A stretch of DNA of 64,000 nt from Duganella sp. 1224. GTDB taxonomy: Bacteria; Pseudomonadota; Gammaproteobacteria; Burkholderiales; Burkholderiaceae_D. The DNA is taken from positions 1-64,000 of the forward strand of contig NZ_JACBYS010000002.1 in assembly GCF_013408245.1 (NCBI RefSeq). The letters run 5' to 3'. Position numbers and translations under genes: made by a program. This document shows, in pieces, positions 53,901-62,425 of this stretch (positions are counted from its first letter, which is position 1; every line of letters begins with the position of its first letter). The notes below the pieces were generated by a model that saw only the letters and a list, made by a program, of their open reading frames with translations, did no database searches and was not told where the DNA came from.

Positions 53901-54089
53901 CTTGGCCTCGGCGTGAGCGCGCACTACGCCTGCCAGCGAGCATTCATCGGTAATCGCCAGCGCCGCATAGTCGAGCTGTACCGCGCGCGCCACCAGCTCC
54001 TGGGCATGCGAAGCGCCTTGCAGAAACGAAAAATTGGACAAGCAGAACAGCTCGGCATAGGCCGGCAGTCCATGGGCGGGCAGGTTCAT
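50928..54089 (-). CDS. dnaE2: Error-prone DNA polymerase DnaE2
   Basis: A 1053-residue C-family polymerase of the DnaE2 (ImuC) type used in SOS translesion synthesis. PHP domain (FSFLQGASHAQELV, AITDECSLAGV), polymerase motifs LCQGRGSAANSVVCYCLG and PPDIDVDFEHQRREEV with catalytic Asp residues, YVIQWDKDDLEELGLMKVDVL and GFGEYGFPESHSASFALL. A C-terminal OB domain holds GVIFMTLEDETGSVNVIIW. The DnaE2-type ends lack the replisome-specific tail of DnaE1. It starts directly after a LexA box with a short leader. No imuA/imuB partner genes are adjacent, which is unusual since they are often together. The 3' end overlaps the small convergent gene. Confidence 0.96.
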   Translation of the reverse strand: MNLPAHGLPAYAELFCLSNFSFLQGASHAQELVARAVQLDYAALAITDECSLAGVVRAHAEAKEADFPLIIGSYFRLTNPDGTPALSFVALAKNRDGYGNLCELITIGRNRVAKGSYLLTPADLAAPPPAFAHLKGLPDCLLILLPDYPAHRPDDVDRLHAQAAWMEATFPGRAWMGLNLLLRAFDEAHKVSIDEVASQHRMPVVAVGHVCMHVRSRKPMQDTLTAVRVGKPVSECGYELAQNAEQHLRSRVQLANLYPNAALAETLRIAEQCTFSLTELKYEYPHELIPAGHTPASYLRQEVEKGALRRWAGGASPKVRDQIEKELVLIAELKYESYFLTVYDIVRFARSQDILCQGRGSAANSVVCYCLGVTEVDPERSRMLTGRFISKERNEPPDIDVDFEHQRREEVIQYIYEKYGHDRAALAAVVISYRPKSALRDSGKALGVDLAIIDKVCKSQRWFDSRHELMQRLVECGLEPDSQLALQWAALAFALLSFPRHLSQHPGGFVISHEKLTRLVPIEKATMENRYVIQWDKDDLEELGLMKVDVLALGMLSALQRSLKLLSAQRGAPFRMQDIPAEDRATYDMICEADTIGVFQIESRAQMSMLPRLRPRTYYDLVIEVAIVRPGPIQGGMVHPYLQRRMDKRLVNYPPRLEEALGRTLGVPIFQEQVMQIAQIAAGFTEGEADNLRRAMAAWKRKGGVDKYEQQIKDGMRARGYDDDFAEAICKQIQGFGEYGFPESHSASFALLSYASSWIKRHQPAAFLCALLNSQPMGFYSPSQLVQDAKRHEVVVREIDVTVSGWETSLEEPAGRRGQPAVRLGLNMLKGMGAEVAARIEQARAQQPFASVADLARRADLDRHALHVLAGGDALRSLSGHRRQALWQAVGAVPDKDLLRPTLPDEETPALDAPSEGEDILGDYRSHGLTLRRHPLALLRATLRKHRFMPAEVLNTYTSNMVARACGLVTVRQRPGTAKGVIFMTLEDETGSVNVIIWPSLLEKQRREVLSAPLLGVYGVWQQEGMVRHLVAHQLVDMSHLLGRLPTASRDFC

Positions 54090-54095
54090 AATGGA

Positions 54096-54115
54096 TACTG
54101 TGTTTTTATACAGTA
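54096..54115 (-). promoter_or_regulatory. Near-consensus LexA (SOS) box overlapping the dnaE2 promoter
   Basis: TACTGTGTTTTTATACAGTA (CTGT-N8-ACAG) matches the E. coli consensus closely. It overlaps a TATAAA -10 (minus strand, 54105-54110), so the transcript would start about 9 nt before the ATG at 54089, giving a very short leader with no Shine-Dalgarno. LexA binding would block RNA polymerase. Confidence 0.88.
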
Positions 54116-54293
54116 TTTTACACTACCCGCCAGTCGACACCTGGTTACGCTGCGACGGACCGGCAAGCAGCGGTGGCCCGGCACAACGCGAAACGCTTTG
54201 TCATAATGCCCTTCCTCATCAACATTGCATTCTTCTATGGCACGCGCGCAGCGCGGCACAGGATGCGATGAAACGCAGAAACGGAGACTCCGA

Positions 54294-55091
54294 ATGCAAA
54301 CGACGCAAGTGCAAGAACTGCTGTGCTTTGGCATCACCGCCGGCGAGGGCAATCCCGCCTTGGTGGTGCAACACGACCATTCCAACGCCGCGCAGCGCCA
54401 GCAGTTCGCCAGGGAGCGCAACAAGCCGGCCTGCGTGTTCATCGACATGGCGGCCGACGGCGGCATCGTGCTGGATTATTTTTACCCGCACACGCGCAGC
54501 CCGCTGTGCTCGCACGCCACGCTGGCGGCCGCGCGCGTGTTGCTGTCGACCGAGCGGCCCAGGCTGGACGTGCGCACCGCCATGCACGGCCAGCCACTGA
54601 CGCTGATCCTGCATGACGGCGAGGTGTTCCTGCAACTGTCGCCGCAAGTCCCGCCGGCTGTGATTGTCTCCGCCGCGCTGGCGCGACAATTGCTGGCCGC
54701 GCCCGGCATCGCGCTGGCCTCGCCGCCGGCGATCGCCTCGGTGGGCAGTCCCAAGCTGCTGCTGGAGGTGGCCGACAGCGCCGCGCTGCAGGCGCTGGCG
54801 CCCGACCTGCCCGCCATCGCCGACTGGGGCCGGCAGCACGGCGTCAGCGGCGCCTATGCCTGGTGCCGCCGGCCGGACGGCGCGCTGGAGGGCCGCAGCT
54901 TCAATCACCTCGACCCGGCCGCCGAGGATGGCGCCACCGGCGTCGCGGCCGGCGCGCTGTCGGTGCTGCTGCAAACCGGCGTCACCGTGTACCAGGGCGC
55001 CAGCCTGGGCACGCCGTGCAAGCTGCGCACTGAGTTCCTCGGCGAAAGTATTTTAATTGGTGGAAAAACCGAGTTACGTAGTGCTACGTAG
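54294..55091 (+). CDS. PhzF-family protein lacking the usual catalytic Glu
   Basis: A 265-residue two-domain protein of the PhzF/diaminopimelate-epimerase-like fold. Motifs: GEGNPALVV (17-25, family signature), YFYPHTRSPLCSHATLAAA (dimeric pocket region) and GATGVAAGALSVLL (second-half signature). The catalytic Glu normally in an S-E-T-x-F motif near residue 45 is absent: the aligned segment is NKPACVF (43-49). PhzF isomerase activity is therefore doubtful. CGGAGACTCCGA precedes the ATG. It is divergent from dnaE2; its 3' end is about 120 nt before the TonB receptor. Confidence 0.82.
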   Translation: MQTTQVQELLCFGITAGEGNPALVVQHDHSNAAQRQQFARERNKPACVFIDMAADGGIVLDYFYPHTRSPLCSHATLAAARVLLSTERPRLDVRTAMHGQPLTLILHDGEVFLQLSPQVPPAVIVSAALARQLLAAPGIALASPPAIASVGSPKLLLEVADSAALQALAPDLPAIADWGRQHGVSGAYAWCRRPDGALEGRSFNHLDPAAEDGATGVAAGALSVLLQTGVTVYQGASLGTPCKLRTEFLGESILIGGKTELRSAT

Positions 55092-55214
55092 AGGGAGACG
55101 GCGAGTGGCGCGCGCAAACAACAGAAAAGAGTGTTTGCATGGGAAAGTGATACAAAAACGTCTATCCATATGAAATATTTGCATAGAATCAAATTTTTCA
55201 TGGGAGAGGACAAC

Positions 55215-57599
55215 GTGTTCAAAACAAAAACTTTGCGGAAGGCCGTCCTGGTCAGCTTGTACGGCGCCAGCGCTGTTGCCGTCACCCCAGCCACCTATGC
55301 CCAGACCGACAGCTCGATGCAGTCGGTCAGCGTGGTCGGCTCGCGCCGCGCCACCAGTTCCGCCACCGACACCGTGGTACCGGTCGATGTCATCCCGCTG
55401 AGCAAGGTCAGCGAATCGGGCGGCCAGTTCGACCTGGCGCAGACGCTGACGTATATTTCCCCGTCGTTCAACTCGACCCGCCAGACCGGCTCCGACGGCG
55501 CCGACCTGGTGGACTCGGCCGCGCTGCGCGGTCTCGGCTCGGACCAGACGCTGGTGCTAATCAACGGCAAGCGCCGCCACACCACCGCGCTGGTCAACCT
55601 GTTCGGCGCGCGCAACCGCGGCAACACCGGCACCGACATGAACGCGATTCCGCTGATGGCGATCAAGGACGTGCAGGTGCTGCGCGACGGCGCCGCCGCC
55701 CAGTACGGCTCGGACGCGATCGCCGGCGTGATCGACATCGGCCTGAAAAAATCCAAGGGCTGCGAAGCGGTCGCCGGCTTCAGCGAGTATTCGCGCCGCG
55801 ACGGCAAGAACTACCTGGCCTCGGCCTACTGCGGCGTCGAGATCGGCGCCGGCGGCGTGCTCGGCATCACCGGCGAGTACCTGGACCGCGGCCGCTCCAA
55901 CCGCGCCGAGGATGGCAATCCGCGCACCATCGGCGACAGCAAGACCAAGAACCAGACCATCTACCTGAACGGCGAACTGCCGACCGTCGGCACGGGCCGC
56001 CTGTACCTGACCGCCGGCGCGCAGGACCGCGACGCATCCTCCGGCGCCTGGGCGCGCGGCGGCATCGACAGCGACGACATCCCGTCGCGCAACTCGGCCG
56101 CCATGTACCCGAACGGCTTCGTGCCGTTCATCAACGCCACCATCCACGACCGCTACGCCACCATCGGCCACCGCAACCAGCTGGGCGAGTGGAATATGGA
56201 CCTGTCGCAGACCTACGGCTACAACAAGATGATCTACGACATCAGCAACACGCTGAACGCGTCGATCGCCAACAAGGACCTGCTGGCCGGCGGCAAGGGC
56301 ATCAGCCCGACCAGCTTCAATGCCGGCGGCTTCTCGTTCGAGCAGCTGACCACCAACCTCGACTTCAACCGCTACTTCGACGGCTTGGTCGGCCGCGGCC
56401 TGAACGTGGCGTTCGGCGGCGAGTACCGCCACGAGAACTACAAGATCTACGCCGGCGAGCCGGGCTCGTACATTGACGCCGACGGCGTCGGTTTCGGCGG
56501 CAACGCCGGCAGCCAGGGCTTCCCCGGCTTCCAGCCGGCCGACCAGGTCAACGCCAACCGCCACAGCATCGCCGCCTACCTCGACCTGGAAGCCGACCTG
56601 ACCGACACCGTCAAGGCCCAGGGCGCGGTGCGCTACGAGAAGTACAGCGACTTCGGCTCGACCACCACCGGCAAGCTGGCCGGCAGTTGGCGCGTGGCGC
56701 CGACCGTGCTGCTGCGCGGTTCGGCCTCGACCGGCTTCCGCGCGCCGTCGCTGCAGCAGATGTATTTCTCGTCGACCTTCACCGACTTCATCGGCGGCGT
56801 GCCGACCGACGTGGTGCTGGCGCCGAACGACAGCGCGGTCACCAAGCTGGCCGGCATTCCCAAGCTGAAGGAAGAAAAATCCACCAGCTTCACGCTGGGT
56901 TCGACGTGGACGCCGGTGGAGGCCGTGTCCGTCACCGCCGACCTGTACCAGATCAAGATCAAGGACCGCATCGTGCTGTCCGGCCGCTTTGACGACAGCA
57001 ACTACCCGGACCTGGCCGCCAAGCTGGCGACGCTGGGCGTGGGCCAGGCGCAGTTCTTCGTCAACTCGGTCGACACCAAGACCAAGGGCCTGGACCTGAC
57101 CGCCTCGCACAAGACCAATTTCGGCGCCGACAAGCTGACCACTTTCCTGGCGCTCAACGTCAGCAAGACCGAGGTGACCGGCATCCACGCGCCGGCGTCG
57201 CTGCGCGGCTATGAGGACGTGCTGCTGTCGGATAAGGAACGGCTGTACATCGAGCAGGGCGCGCCGCGGTCCAAGGCCACGCTGGGCTTCGATTACACGC
57301 ACAGCGCGTGGGAAACCGACCTCAAGCTGATCTACTTCGGTCCGCAGACGCTGGGCACCTACAGCGGCACCGCCGCCGGCGTGCCGAACCAGCACTACGC
57401 GGCCAAGGCCTCGGCTGACCTCGCCTTCACGTACACCATCAACAAGAACATGAAGTTCACGTTTGGCGGCAACAACATCTTCAACGTGCATCCGAGCGTG
57501 CAGAATCCGGACGAGACCGACAATGGCTTCAAGTACGAGTCGGTGCAGTTCGGCCTGAACGGCGCGTCCTACTTCGGCAGGCTGTACGTGAAGTTCTGA
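55215..57599 (+). CDS. TonB-dependent outer-membrane receptor
   Basis: A 794-residue receptor starting at GTG 55215 (GGGAGAGGA at good spacing; homology of the signal MFKTKTLRKAVLVSLYGASAVAVTP). Plug: SVSVVGSRRATSSA, ALRGLGSDQTLVLINGKRRHTTALVNLFGARNRGNTGTDMNAIPLMAIK and QYGSDAIAGVIDIGLKK. The barrel ends SYFGRLYVKF. The 'NGKRRH' plug resembles the outer-membrane receptors of the large FepA-like/'TonB-dependent receptor' family with unknown, perhaps peptide or carbohydrate, substrates. No neighbour clearly indicates the cargo. Its start is uncertain between GTG and two upstream ATGs lacking ribosome sites. Confidence 0.88.
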   Translation: MFKTKTLRKAVLVSLYGASAVAVTPATYAQTDSSMQSVSVVGSRRATSSATDTVVPVDVIPLSKVSESGGQFDLAQTLTYISPSFNSTRQTGSDGADLVDSAALRGLGSDQTLVLINGKRRHTTALVNLFGARNRGNTGTDMNAIPLMAIKDVQVLRDGAAAQYGSDAIAGVIDIGLKKSKGCEAVAGFSEYSRRDGKNYLASAYCGVEIGAGGVLGITGEYLDRGRSNRAEDGNPRTIGDSKTKNQTIYLNGELPTVGTGRLYLTAGAQDRDASSGAWARGGIDSDDIPSRNSAAMYPNGFVPFINATIHDRYATIGHRNQLGEWNMDLSQTYGYNKMIYDISNTLNASIANKDLLAGGKGISPTSFNAGGFSFEQLTTNLDFNRYFDGLVGRGLNVAFGGEYRHENYKIYAGEPGSYIDADGVGFGGNAGSQGFPGFQPADQVNANRHSIAAYLDLEADLTDTVKAQGAVRYEKYSDFGSTTTGKLAGSWRVAPTVLLRGSASTGFRAPSLQQMYFSSTFTDFIGGVPTDVVLAPNDSAVTKLAGIPKLKEEKSTSFTLGSTWTPVEAVSVTADLYQIKIKDRIVLSGRFDDSNYPDLAAKLATLGVGQAQFFVNSVDTKTKGLDLTASHKTNFGADKLTTFLALNVSKTEVTGIHAPASLRGYEDVLLSDKERLYIEQGAPRSKATLGFDYTHSAWETDLKLIYFGPQTLGTYSGTAAGVPNQHYAAKASADLAFTYTINKNMKFTFGGNNIFNVHPSVQNPDETDNGFKYESVQFGLNGASYFGRLYVKF

Positions 57600-57654
57600 G
57601 CTGGCTCAATATCGCGCGTTTGACGGCGACAATCACGAGGCATACGATCCTGGT

Positions 57655-57969
57655 ATGGAAACCAGGATCGCAAAACTCGAAGAACTCATGGCCGACACGC
57701 GCGAGCTAGTCATCGACACGCGCGCGAGGCTGGAACAGTGCGCGACCAAAGCCGACCTTGCAGCACTACGGGCCGAAATGCACAAAGGCTTTGCCGACAT
57801 CATCAACTGGGTGGTGGGCACGGCGATTGTCATGAGCGGTACCGGCATTGTCGTTATGACTTTTGTACTCAACAATGCCGTACCGACAGCGCCCCCACCA
57901 CCTCCGCAACCGATTGTGATCTACACCCAGCCAGCCCCCCCCGCTCCCGCCGCGCCGCCGCGCATGTAA
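57655..57969 (+). CDS. Small coiled-coil membrane protein with Pro-rich tail
   Basis: A 104-residue protein. Heptad-rich N-terminal coiled coil (METRIAKLEELMADTRELVIDTRARLEQ, to about residue 45), then a conserved MHKGFADIINWVVGTAIVMSGTGIVVMTFVLNNA with one membrane segment, and a Pro/Ala-rich tail. The coiled coil-then-'NWVVGT..VMTFVLNNA' layout recurs in many proteobacterial small membrane proteins of unknown role, often near mobile DNA. The ribosome site is weak (CCTGGT). It is 55 nt after the TonB receptor gene. Confidence 0.7.
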   Translation: METRIAKLEELMADTRELVIDTRARLEQCATKADLAALRAEMHKGFADIINWVVGTAIVMSGTGIVVMTFVLNNAVPTAPPPPPQPIVIYTQPAPPAPAAPPRM

Positions 57970-58052
57970 CGTTTTATTACATATCGCTAACCTAACCCAA
58001 CGCGTGACCGTTCTAGACTAGCATTGTCTTTTTTCCCGGCAATGGAGCGTCT

Positions 58053-58526
58053 ATGCGCCGCGCATTCACCTTGATGATCATTTTGTCCATGCTGCAAGGC
58101 GCTCTCGCCTGGGCCGCACTGGGCAGCACACCGTCCGATTTCGGCGCCGCCACCACGCAGACCAGGATGGCCGCGCGCAGCCTGGCCGCGACCAGCGCGA
58201 CCTCAGCGCCCAACGCCGTCTACACCATCACCCAAAGCACGCTCGACAGCGGCACCGTGGTGCGCGAGTACGCCGACGCCAGCGGCATCGTCTTCGCCGT
58301 CAGCTGGAAGGGACCGGCCCTGCCCGATCTGCGCACCCTGCTGGGCGACAAATTCACCGTCATGACCAGCAACGCCGCCAAGCGCCCCAAGGCCGGCCAC
58401 TCGCAACTGGCCGTCAACCAGTCCGACGTGGTCATCGTCTCCAGCGGCCACATGCGCGCGTTCGAGGGCCAGGCGTGGCTCCCGAGCGCCCTGCCGGCCG
58501 GCTTTGACACCGCTACCATCGAATAA
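58053..58526 (+). CDS. DUF2844-family exported protein
   Basis: A 157-residue exported protein. Signal MRRAFTLMIILSMLQGALAWA; mature ALGSTPSDFGAATT and then YTITQSTLDSGTVVREYADASGIVFAVSWKGPALPDLRTLLG, the core of DUF2844. It is followed by QLAVNQSDVVIVSSGHMRAFEGQAWLPSALPAGFD, the conserved C-terminal block. The family is widespread in Burkholderiales and almost always precedes a DUF3443 gene, as here (11-nt gap). No function is known. GGAG precedes the ATG. Confidence 0.85.
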   Translation: MRRAFTLMIILSMLQGALAWAALGSTPSDFGAATTQTRMAARSLAATSATSAPNAVYTITQSTLDSGTVVREYADASGIVFAVSWKGPALPDLRTLLGDKFTVMTSNAAKRPKAGHSQLAVNQSDVVIVSSGHMRAFEGQAWLPSALPAGFDTATIE

Positions 58527-58537
58527 GGAAAGTCCGC

Positions 58538-60235
58538 ATGAAATTGATGCATTTTGCCGGCGCCTTGCTGTGCCTGGTATTGGCCGCCTGCGGCGGTGGC
58601 GGCGGCTCCGCGTCCACCGCGTCCACCACCGGCAGCACCGAATCGATGGCGTCGCTGACGCCGGTCATCAGCATCAGCGCCACGCCCACCGCCACCACCA
58701 GCGGCCAGGTCGTGACGTTGACCTGGAGCGTCGCCAACGCCAGCGGCGACAGCTGCACCGCGTCCGGCGCGTGGAGCGGCACGGTGGCCACCAGCGGCAC
58801 CCGCGCTGTCACCGCCGGCGACCCCGGCACCGCCAACTACACGCTGACTTGCGGCAGCGTCAGCAATACCGCCGTGGTCACGGTGGCCACGCCGCCGCCC
58901 TCGCCCACCGTCAGCCTGACGCTGGCGCCGGCCAACATCACCACCGCCCAGAGCACCACGCTCAGCTGGTCGTCGGCCAACGCCACCAGTTGCACCGCCA
59001 GCGGCGCCTGGAGCGGCAGCAAGGCCACCTCCGGCTCGGTGACCATCACGCCCACGGCGGCCGGCAGCTTCACCTACAGCATGAGCTGCACGGGCGACGG
59101 CGGCAGCGCCAGCGCCAGCAGCGCGCTCAGCGTCACGGCCGCGCTCAGCAACAGCAGCGCCATCGTGGTTGACAGCGGCCCGAGCGGCGTCAGCGGCGTG
59201 ATCAACGTGCCGTATGTCAGCGTCACCGTCTGCCGGCCCGGCACCAGCACCTGCCAGACCATCGACCACGTGCTGCTGGACACCGGCTCCTACGGCCTGC
59301 GCCTGCTGGCCAGCCAGCTCAATTCGACGCTGGCGCTGCCCGCCGTGAGCACCGCGTCCGGCGCCGACGCCGGCGCCTGCGGCAAGTTCGTCAGCGGCTA
59401 CACCTGGGGCGCGGTGCGCCAGGCCGACGTCAAGCTGGCCGACGAGGTCGCGTCCGGCATCCCGATCCAGGTGATCGGCGACAGCGGCGCCAGCTATGCC
59501 AGCACGCCGTCCAGCTGCAGCAGCGCCGGCGCCAACCTCGGCAGCTTGTCGGCGATGGGCGCCAAGGGCATCCTCGGCGTCGGCATGTTCAAGCAGGACT
59601 GCGGCAGCTCGTGCGCCAACGCCGCCATCAGCGGCGCCTACTATGCCTGCGCCAACGGCGCCTGCACCCCCAGCGCCATGCCGCTGTCCAGGCAGATCAG
59701 CAACCCGGTGGCCTCGTTCGCCGTCAACAACAACGGCCTGCTGATCAGCATGCCCAGCGTGAGCACGGCCGGCCTGACCTCGGTCAGCGGCACGCTGGTG
59801 TTTGGCGTCAACACGCAGAGCAACAACACCATCGCCAGCGAAACCATCTTCAAGGCCAACAACAGCGGCGACTTGACCACCACCTACAACGGCAAGGCCT
59901 ACAGCGCCAGCTTCATCGACAGCGGCTCGAACGGCTACTTCTTCGCCGACAGCAGCCTGCGCCAATGCTCGGGCGGCGATTTCTACTGCCCGGCCGCGCC
60001 GGTGTCGCTCAGCGCCACCAACACCGCCGCCGATGGCAGCGCCAGCGGCGCGGTCAACTTCACCGTCGTCAACGTGGTCAACCTGGCGTCCACCATCAAC
60101 GCCGCGCAAGTCGGCGGCACCGCGTCCGGCAACTACTTCGACTGGGGCCTGCCGTTCTTCTACGGCCGCCGCGTGTTCGTGGTGATGGAAAACAATACGG
60201 TGGCAGGCAAGGCCGGGCCGTATTGGGCGTATTAA
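58538..60235 (+). CDS. DUF3443-family lipoprotein with two aspartic-protease-like motifs
   Basis: A 565-residue surface/periplasmic protein. Lipobox CLVLAAC, then Gly/Ser-rich stretch and two Ig-like strands repeats (TSGQVVTLTWSVANASGDSCTASGAWSG and TTAQSTTLSWSSANATSCTASGAWSG). The catalytic-like part contains HVLLDTGSYGLRLL (D248-T-G-S) and SFIDSGSNGYFF (D461-S-G-S), i.e. two D-(T/S)-G-S motifs about 213 residues apart in hydrophobic strands, as in pepsin-like aspartic proteases. It pairs with DUF2844. Whether it cleaves peptides is inference. GC-rich, no operon further downstream except possibly cpdB after 71 nt. Confidence 0.85.
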   Translation: MKLMHFAGALLCLVLAACGGGGGSASTASTTGSTESMASLTPVISISATPTATTSGQVVTLTWSVANASGDSCTASGAWSGTVATSGTRAVTAGDPGTANYTLTCGSVSNTAVVTVATPPPSPTVSLTLAPANITTAQSTTLSWSSANATSCTASGAWSGSKATSGSVTITPTAAGSFTYSMSCTGDGGSASASSALSVTAALSNSSAIVVDSGPSGVSGVINVPYVSVTVCRPGTSTCQTIDHVLLDTGSYGLRLLASQLNSTLALPAVSTASGADAGACGKFVSGYTWGAVRQADVKLADEVASGIPIQVIGDSGASYASTPSSCSSAGANLGSLSAMGAKGILGVGMFKQDCGSSCANAAISGAYYACANGACTPSAMPLSRQISNPVASFAVNNNGLLISMPSVSTAGLTSVSGTLVFGVNTQSNNTIASETIFKANNSGDLTTTYNGKAYSASFIDSGSNGYFFADSSLRQCSGGDFYCPAAPVSLSATNTAADGSASGAVNFTVVNVVNLASTINAAQVGGTASGNYFDWGLPFFYGRRVFVVMENNTVAGKAGPYWAY

Positions 60236-60306
60236 TTGCGCGATGTCATAATGTTGTCACGCTAGATAGCTAAAGTCGCAACCTTGAATTTTCTTTCGAG
60301 GTAGCG

Positions 60307-62424
60307 ATGAAACTGAATCTGGTGATGCTGGCCGCCATGACCGCGGCCGGCCTGGTGGCCTGCGGCGGCGATAATACTCCTGTCGCGGTGACGCCGCCCG
60401 CCACGCCGGCGATCCCGGAAGGCACGACGGTCACGCTGGCGCTGTTGGAAACCACCGACATCCACGCCAACGTGATGAGCTATAACTACTACTCGCTGGC
60501 CGAGGACACCAGCCTGGGCCTGGAGCGCACCGCCTCGCTGGTCAAGGCCGCGCGCGCCGAGAACCCGAACAATCTGCTGCTGGACGACGGCGACACCATC
60601 CAGGGCACGCTGCTGGGCGACCTGCAAGCCGTCACCAAGCCGATCGCCTGCACCGACACGCTGGCCGTGCACAAGGTCATGAACTTCATGAAGTACGACG
60701 GCGGCGGCTTCGGCAACCACGAATTCAACTACGGCCTGCCCTACCTGAGCCAGGTCACCAACACCGATTTCGGCATCCCCGGCGTAAGCAAACCGAGCGG
60801 CACCTGCGGCGCGCCTGCCTTCCCGCTGGTGCTGACCAACGTCACCGGCGTGGCCAGCGGCAAGCCGATCGTGCAGCCGTACACGCTGCTGCCGCGCACC
60901 TTCTCGGCCACCAAGCCGGACGGCAGCAAGCTGGACGTGAAAATGAACATCGGCATCATGAGCTTCGTGCCGCCGCAGATCCTCGAATGGGACCAGAAGA
61001 ACCTGGCCGGCAAGGTCGCCGTCACCGGCGTGCAGGAAGCTGCCAAGCAGTACGTGCCGGAGATGCGCAGCAAGGGCGCCGACCTGGTGGTGGCGCTGTC
61101 GCACGGCGGCCTCGACCCGAGCGCCTACAGCCCGAAAATGGAAAACGGCTCCTACCACCTGACCACCACCGGCATCGACGCGCTGTTGATCGGCCACTCC
61201 CACCTGATCTTCCCGAAAGGCAAAGAGACCGGCGCCGCCGCGCTTGATCCATCGTTCGCCGCCTTCCCGGCCAGCGCCAACATCGACGCCATCAATGGCT
61301 TCGTCAACGGCGTGCCGACCGTGATGGCGCAGAGCTGGGGCCGCCGCCTGGGCATCATCAAGCTGACGCTGGCTTACACCAACGGCAAGTGGGTGGTGCA
61401 GCCGGCCAAGACCACGGTGGAATCGCGCGGCTTCAAGTACACCGACGGCACCACCAACATCGCCGCCGACAGCAGCGTCGCGCCGCTGGTGGCCACCGAG
61501 CACGCCGCCACCATCGCCTACGCCAAGCAGCCGCTGGGCGTGACCACCGACTTCGAGATGTCCTCGTACTTCGCGCTGGCCGGCGACGTCAGCGCCATCC
61601 AGCTGGTGAACCAGGCGCAGCTGGCGTACGTGAAGAACTTCATTGCCACCAGCACCGACGCCACCATCGCCAGCTACAAGAGCATTCCGGTGATCTCGTG
61701 CAGCGCGCCGTTCAAGGCCGGCCGCAACGGCCCGACCGACTTCACCGACGTGGCGCCGGGCGCGTCGTCGGCGGCGCCGGTCGGCCTGCAGGTGCGCAAT
61801 CCGGGCGACCTGTACCTGTACTCCAACAACAACCTGCAGGCGGTCAAGATCAAGGGTTCCGACCTGAAGAACTGGCTGGAGGCGTCGGCCAAGCAGTTCG
61901 GCCAGATCGATCCGGCCAAGACCAGCGAACAGGACCTGGTGCCGAGCTACAGCACCATCTACAACTACGACGTGTTCTACGCCGAGAACAACGCGCTGAC
62001 CTACCAGATCGACGTCACCAAGCCGGTCGGCAGCCGCATCGTCAACCTGACCTACAACGGCAAGGCGGTGGCCGATGGCGATGACTTCATCGTGGCCACC
62101 AACGATTACCGCGCCGGCGGCGGCGGCGCGGTGCCCGGCATCGATGGCAGCAAGACCATCATCAAGTCGCCGGACGCCAACCAGACCGTGGTCAGCAACT
62201 ACCTGAGCGCGCAGGGCGCGGCCACCGGCAAGGTGACGCTGGCCAACAACGGCAGCGCGCGCAGCTGGAGCTTCGTCAAGGTGGCGACCGCCGGGCCGGT
62301 GATCCTGCGTTCGGCGCCCGGCCACCTGGCGGTGGCCCAGGGCAGCGGCCTGGCGGCGGTGACCGCCGAGGGCGCGCTGGACGCCAGCGGCTTCGCCAAG
62401 TACACCATCGACCTGAGCAAGTGA
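60307..62424 (+). CDS. 5'-nucleotidase/2',3'-cyclic phosphodiesterase-type lipoprotein (CpdB/UshA family)
   Basis: A 705-residue lipoprotein (LVAC lipobox, C19) of the calcineurin/5'-nucleotidase family that dephosphorylates extracellular nucleotides. Metal-binding motifs: LLETTDIHANVMSY (D51, H53), DDGDTIQGTLLGD, FGNHEFNYGL and LSHGGLDPSAY with LIGHSHLIFP. The C-terminal nucleotide-specificity domain includes NDYRAGGGGAVPG. The overall order fits CpdB (cyclic nucleotide) better than UshA. A lipid anchor instead of a plain signal peptide is a minor deviation. The next gene starts 1 nt after its stop, so they are one operon. Confidence 0.92.
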   Translation: MKLNLVMLAAMTAAGLVACGGDNTPVAVTPPATPAIPEGTTVTLALLETTDIHANVMSYNYYSLAEDTSLGLERTASLVKAARAENPNNLLLDDGDTIQGTLLGDLQAVTKPIACTDTLAVHKVMNFMKYDGGGFGNHEFNYGLPYLSQVTNTDFGIPGVSKPSGTCGAPAFPLVLTNVTGVASGKPIVQPYTLLPRTFSATKPDGSKLDVKMNIGIMSFVPPQILEWDQKNLAGKVAVTGVQEAAKQYVPEMRSKGADLVVALSHGGLDPSAYSPKMENGSYHLTTTGIDALLIGHSHLIFPKGKETGAAALDPSFAAFPASANIDAINGFVNGVPTVMAQSWGRRLGIIKLTLAYTNGKWVVQPAKTTVESRGFKYTDGTTNIAADSSVAPLVATEHAATIAYAKQPLGVTTDFEMSSYFALAGDVSAIQLVNQAQLAYVKNFIATSTDATIASYKSIPVISCSAPFKAGRNGPTDFTDVAPGASSAAPVGLQVRNPGDLYLYSNNNLQAVKIKGSDLKNWLEASAKQFGQIDPAKTSEQDLVPSYSTIYNYDVFYAENNALTYQIDVTKPVGSRIVNLTYNGKAVADGDDFIVATNDYRAGGGGAVPGIDGSKTIIKSPDANQTVVSNYLSAQGAATGKVTLANNGSARSWSFVKVATAGPVILRSAPGHLAVAQGSGLAAVTAEGALDASGFAKYTIDLSK

Positions 62425-62425
62425 G

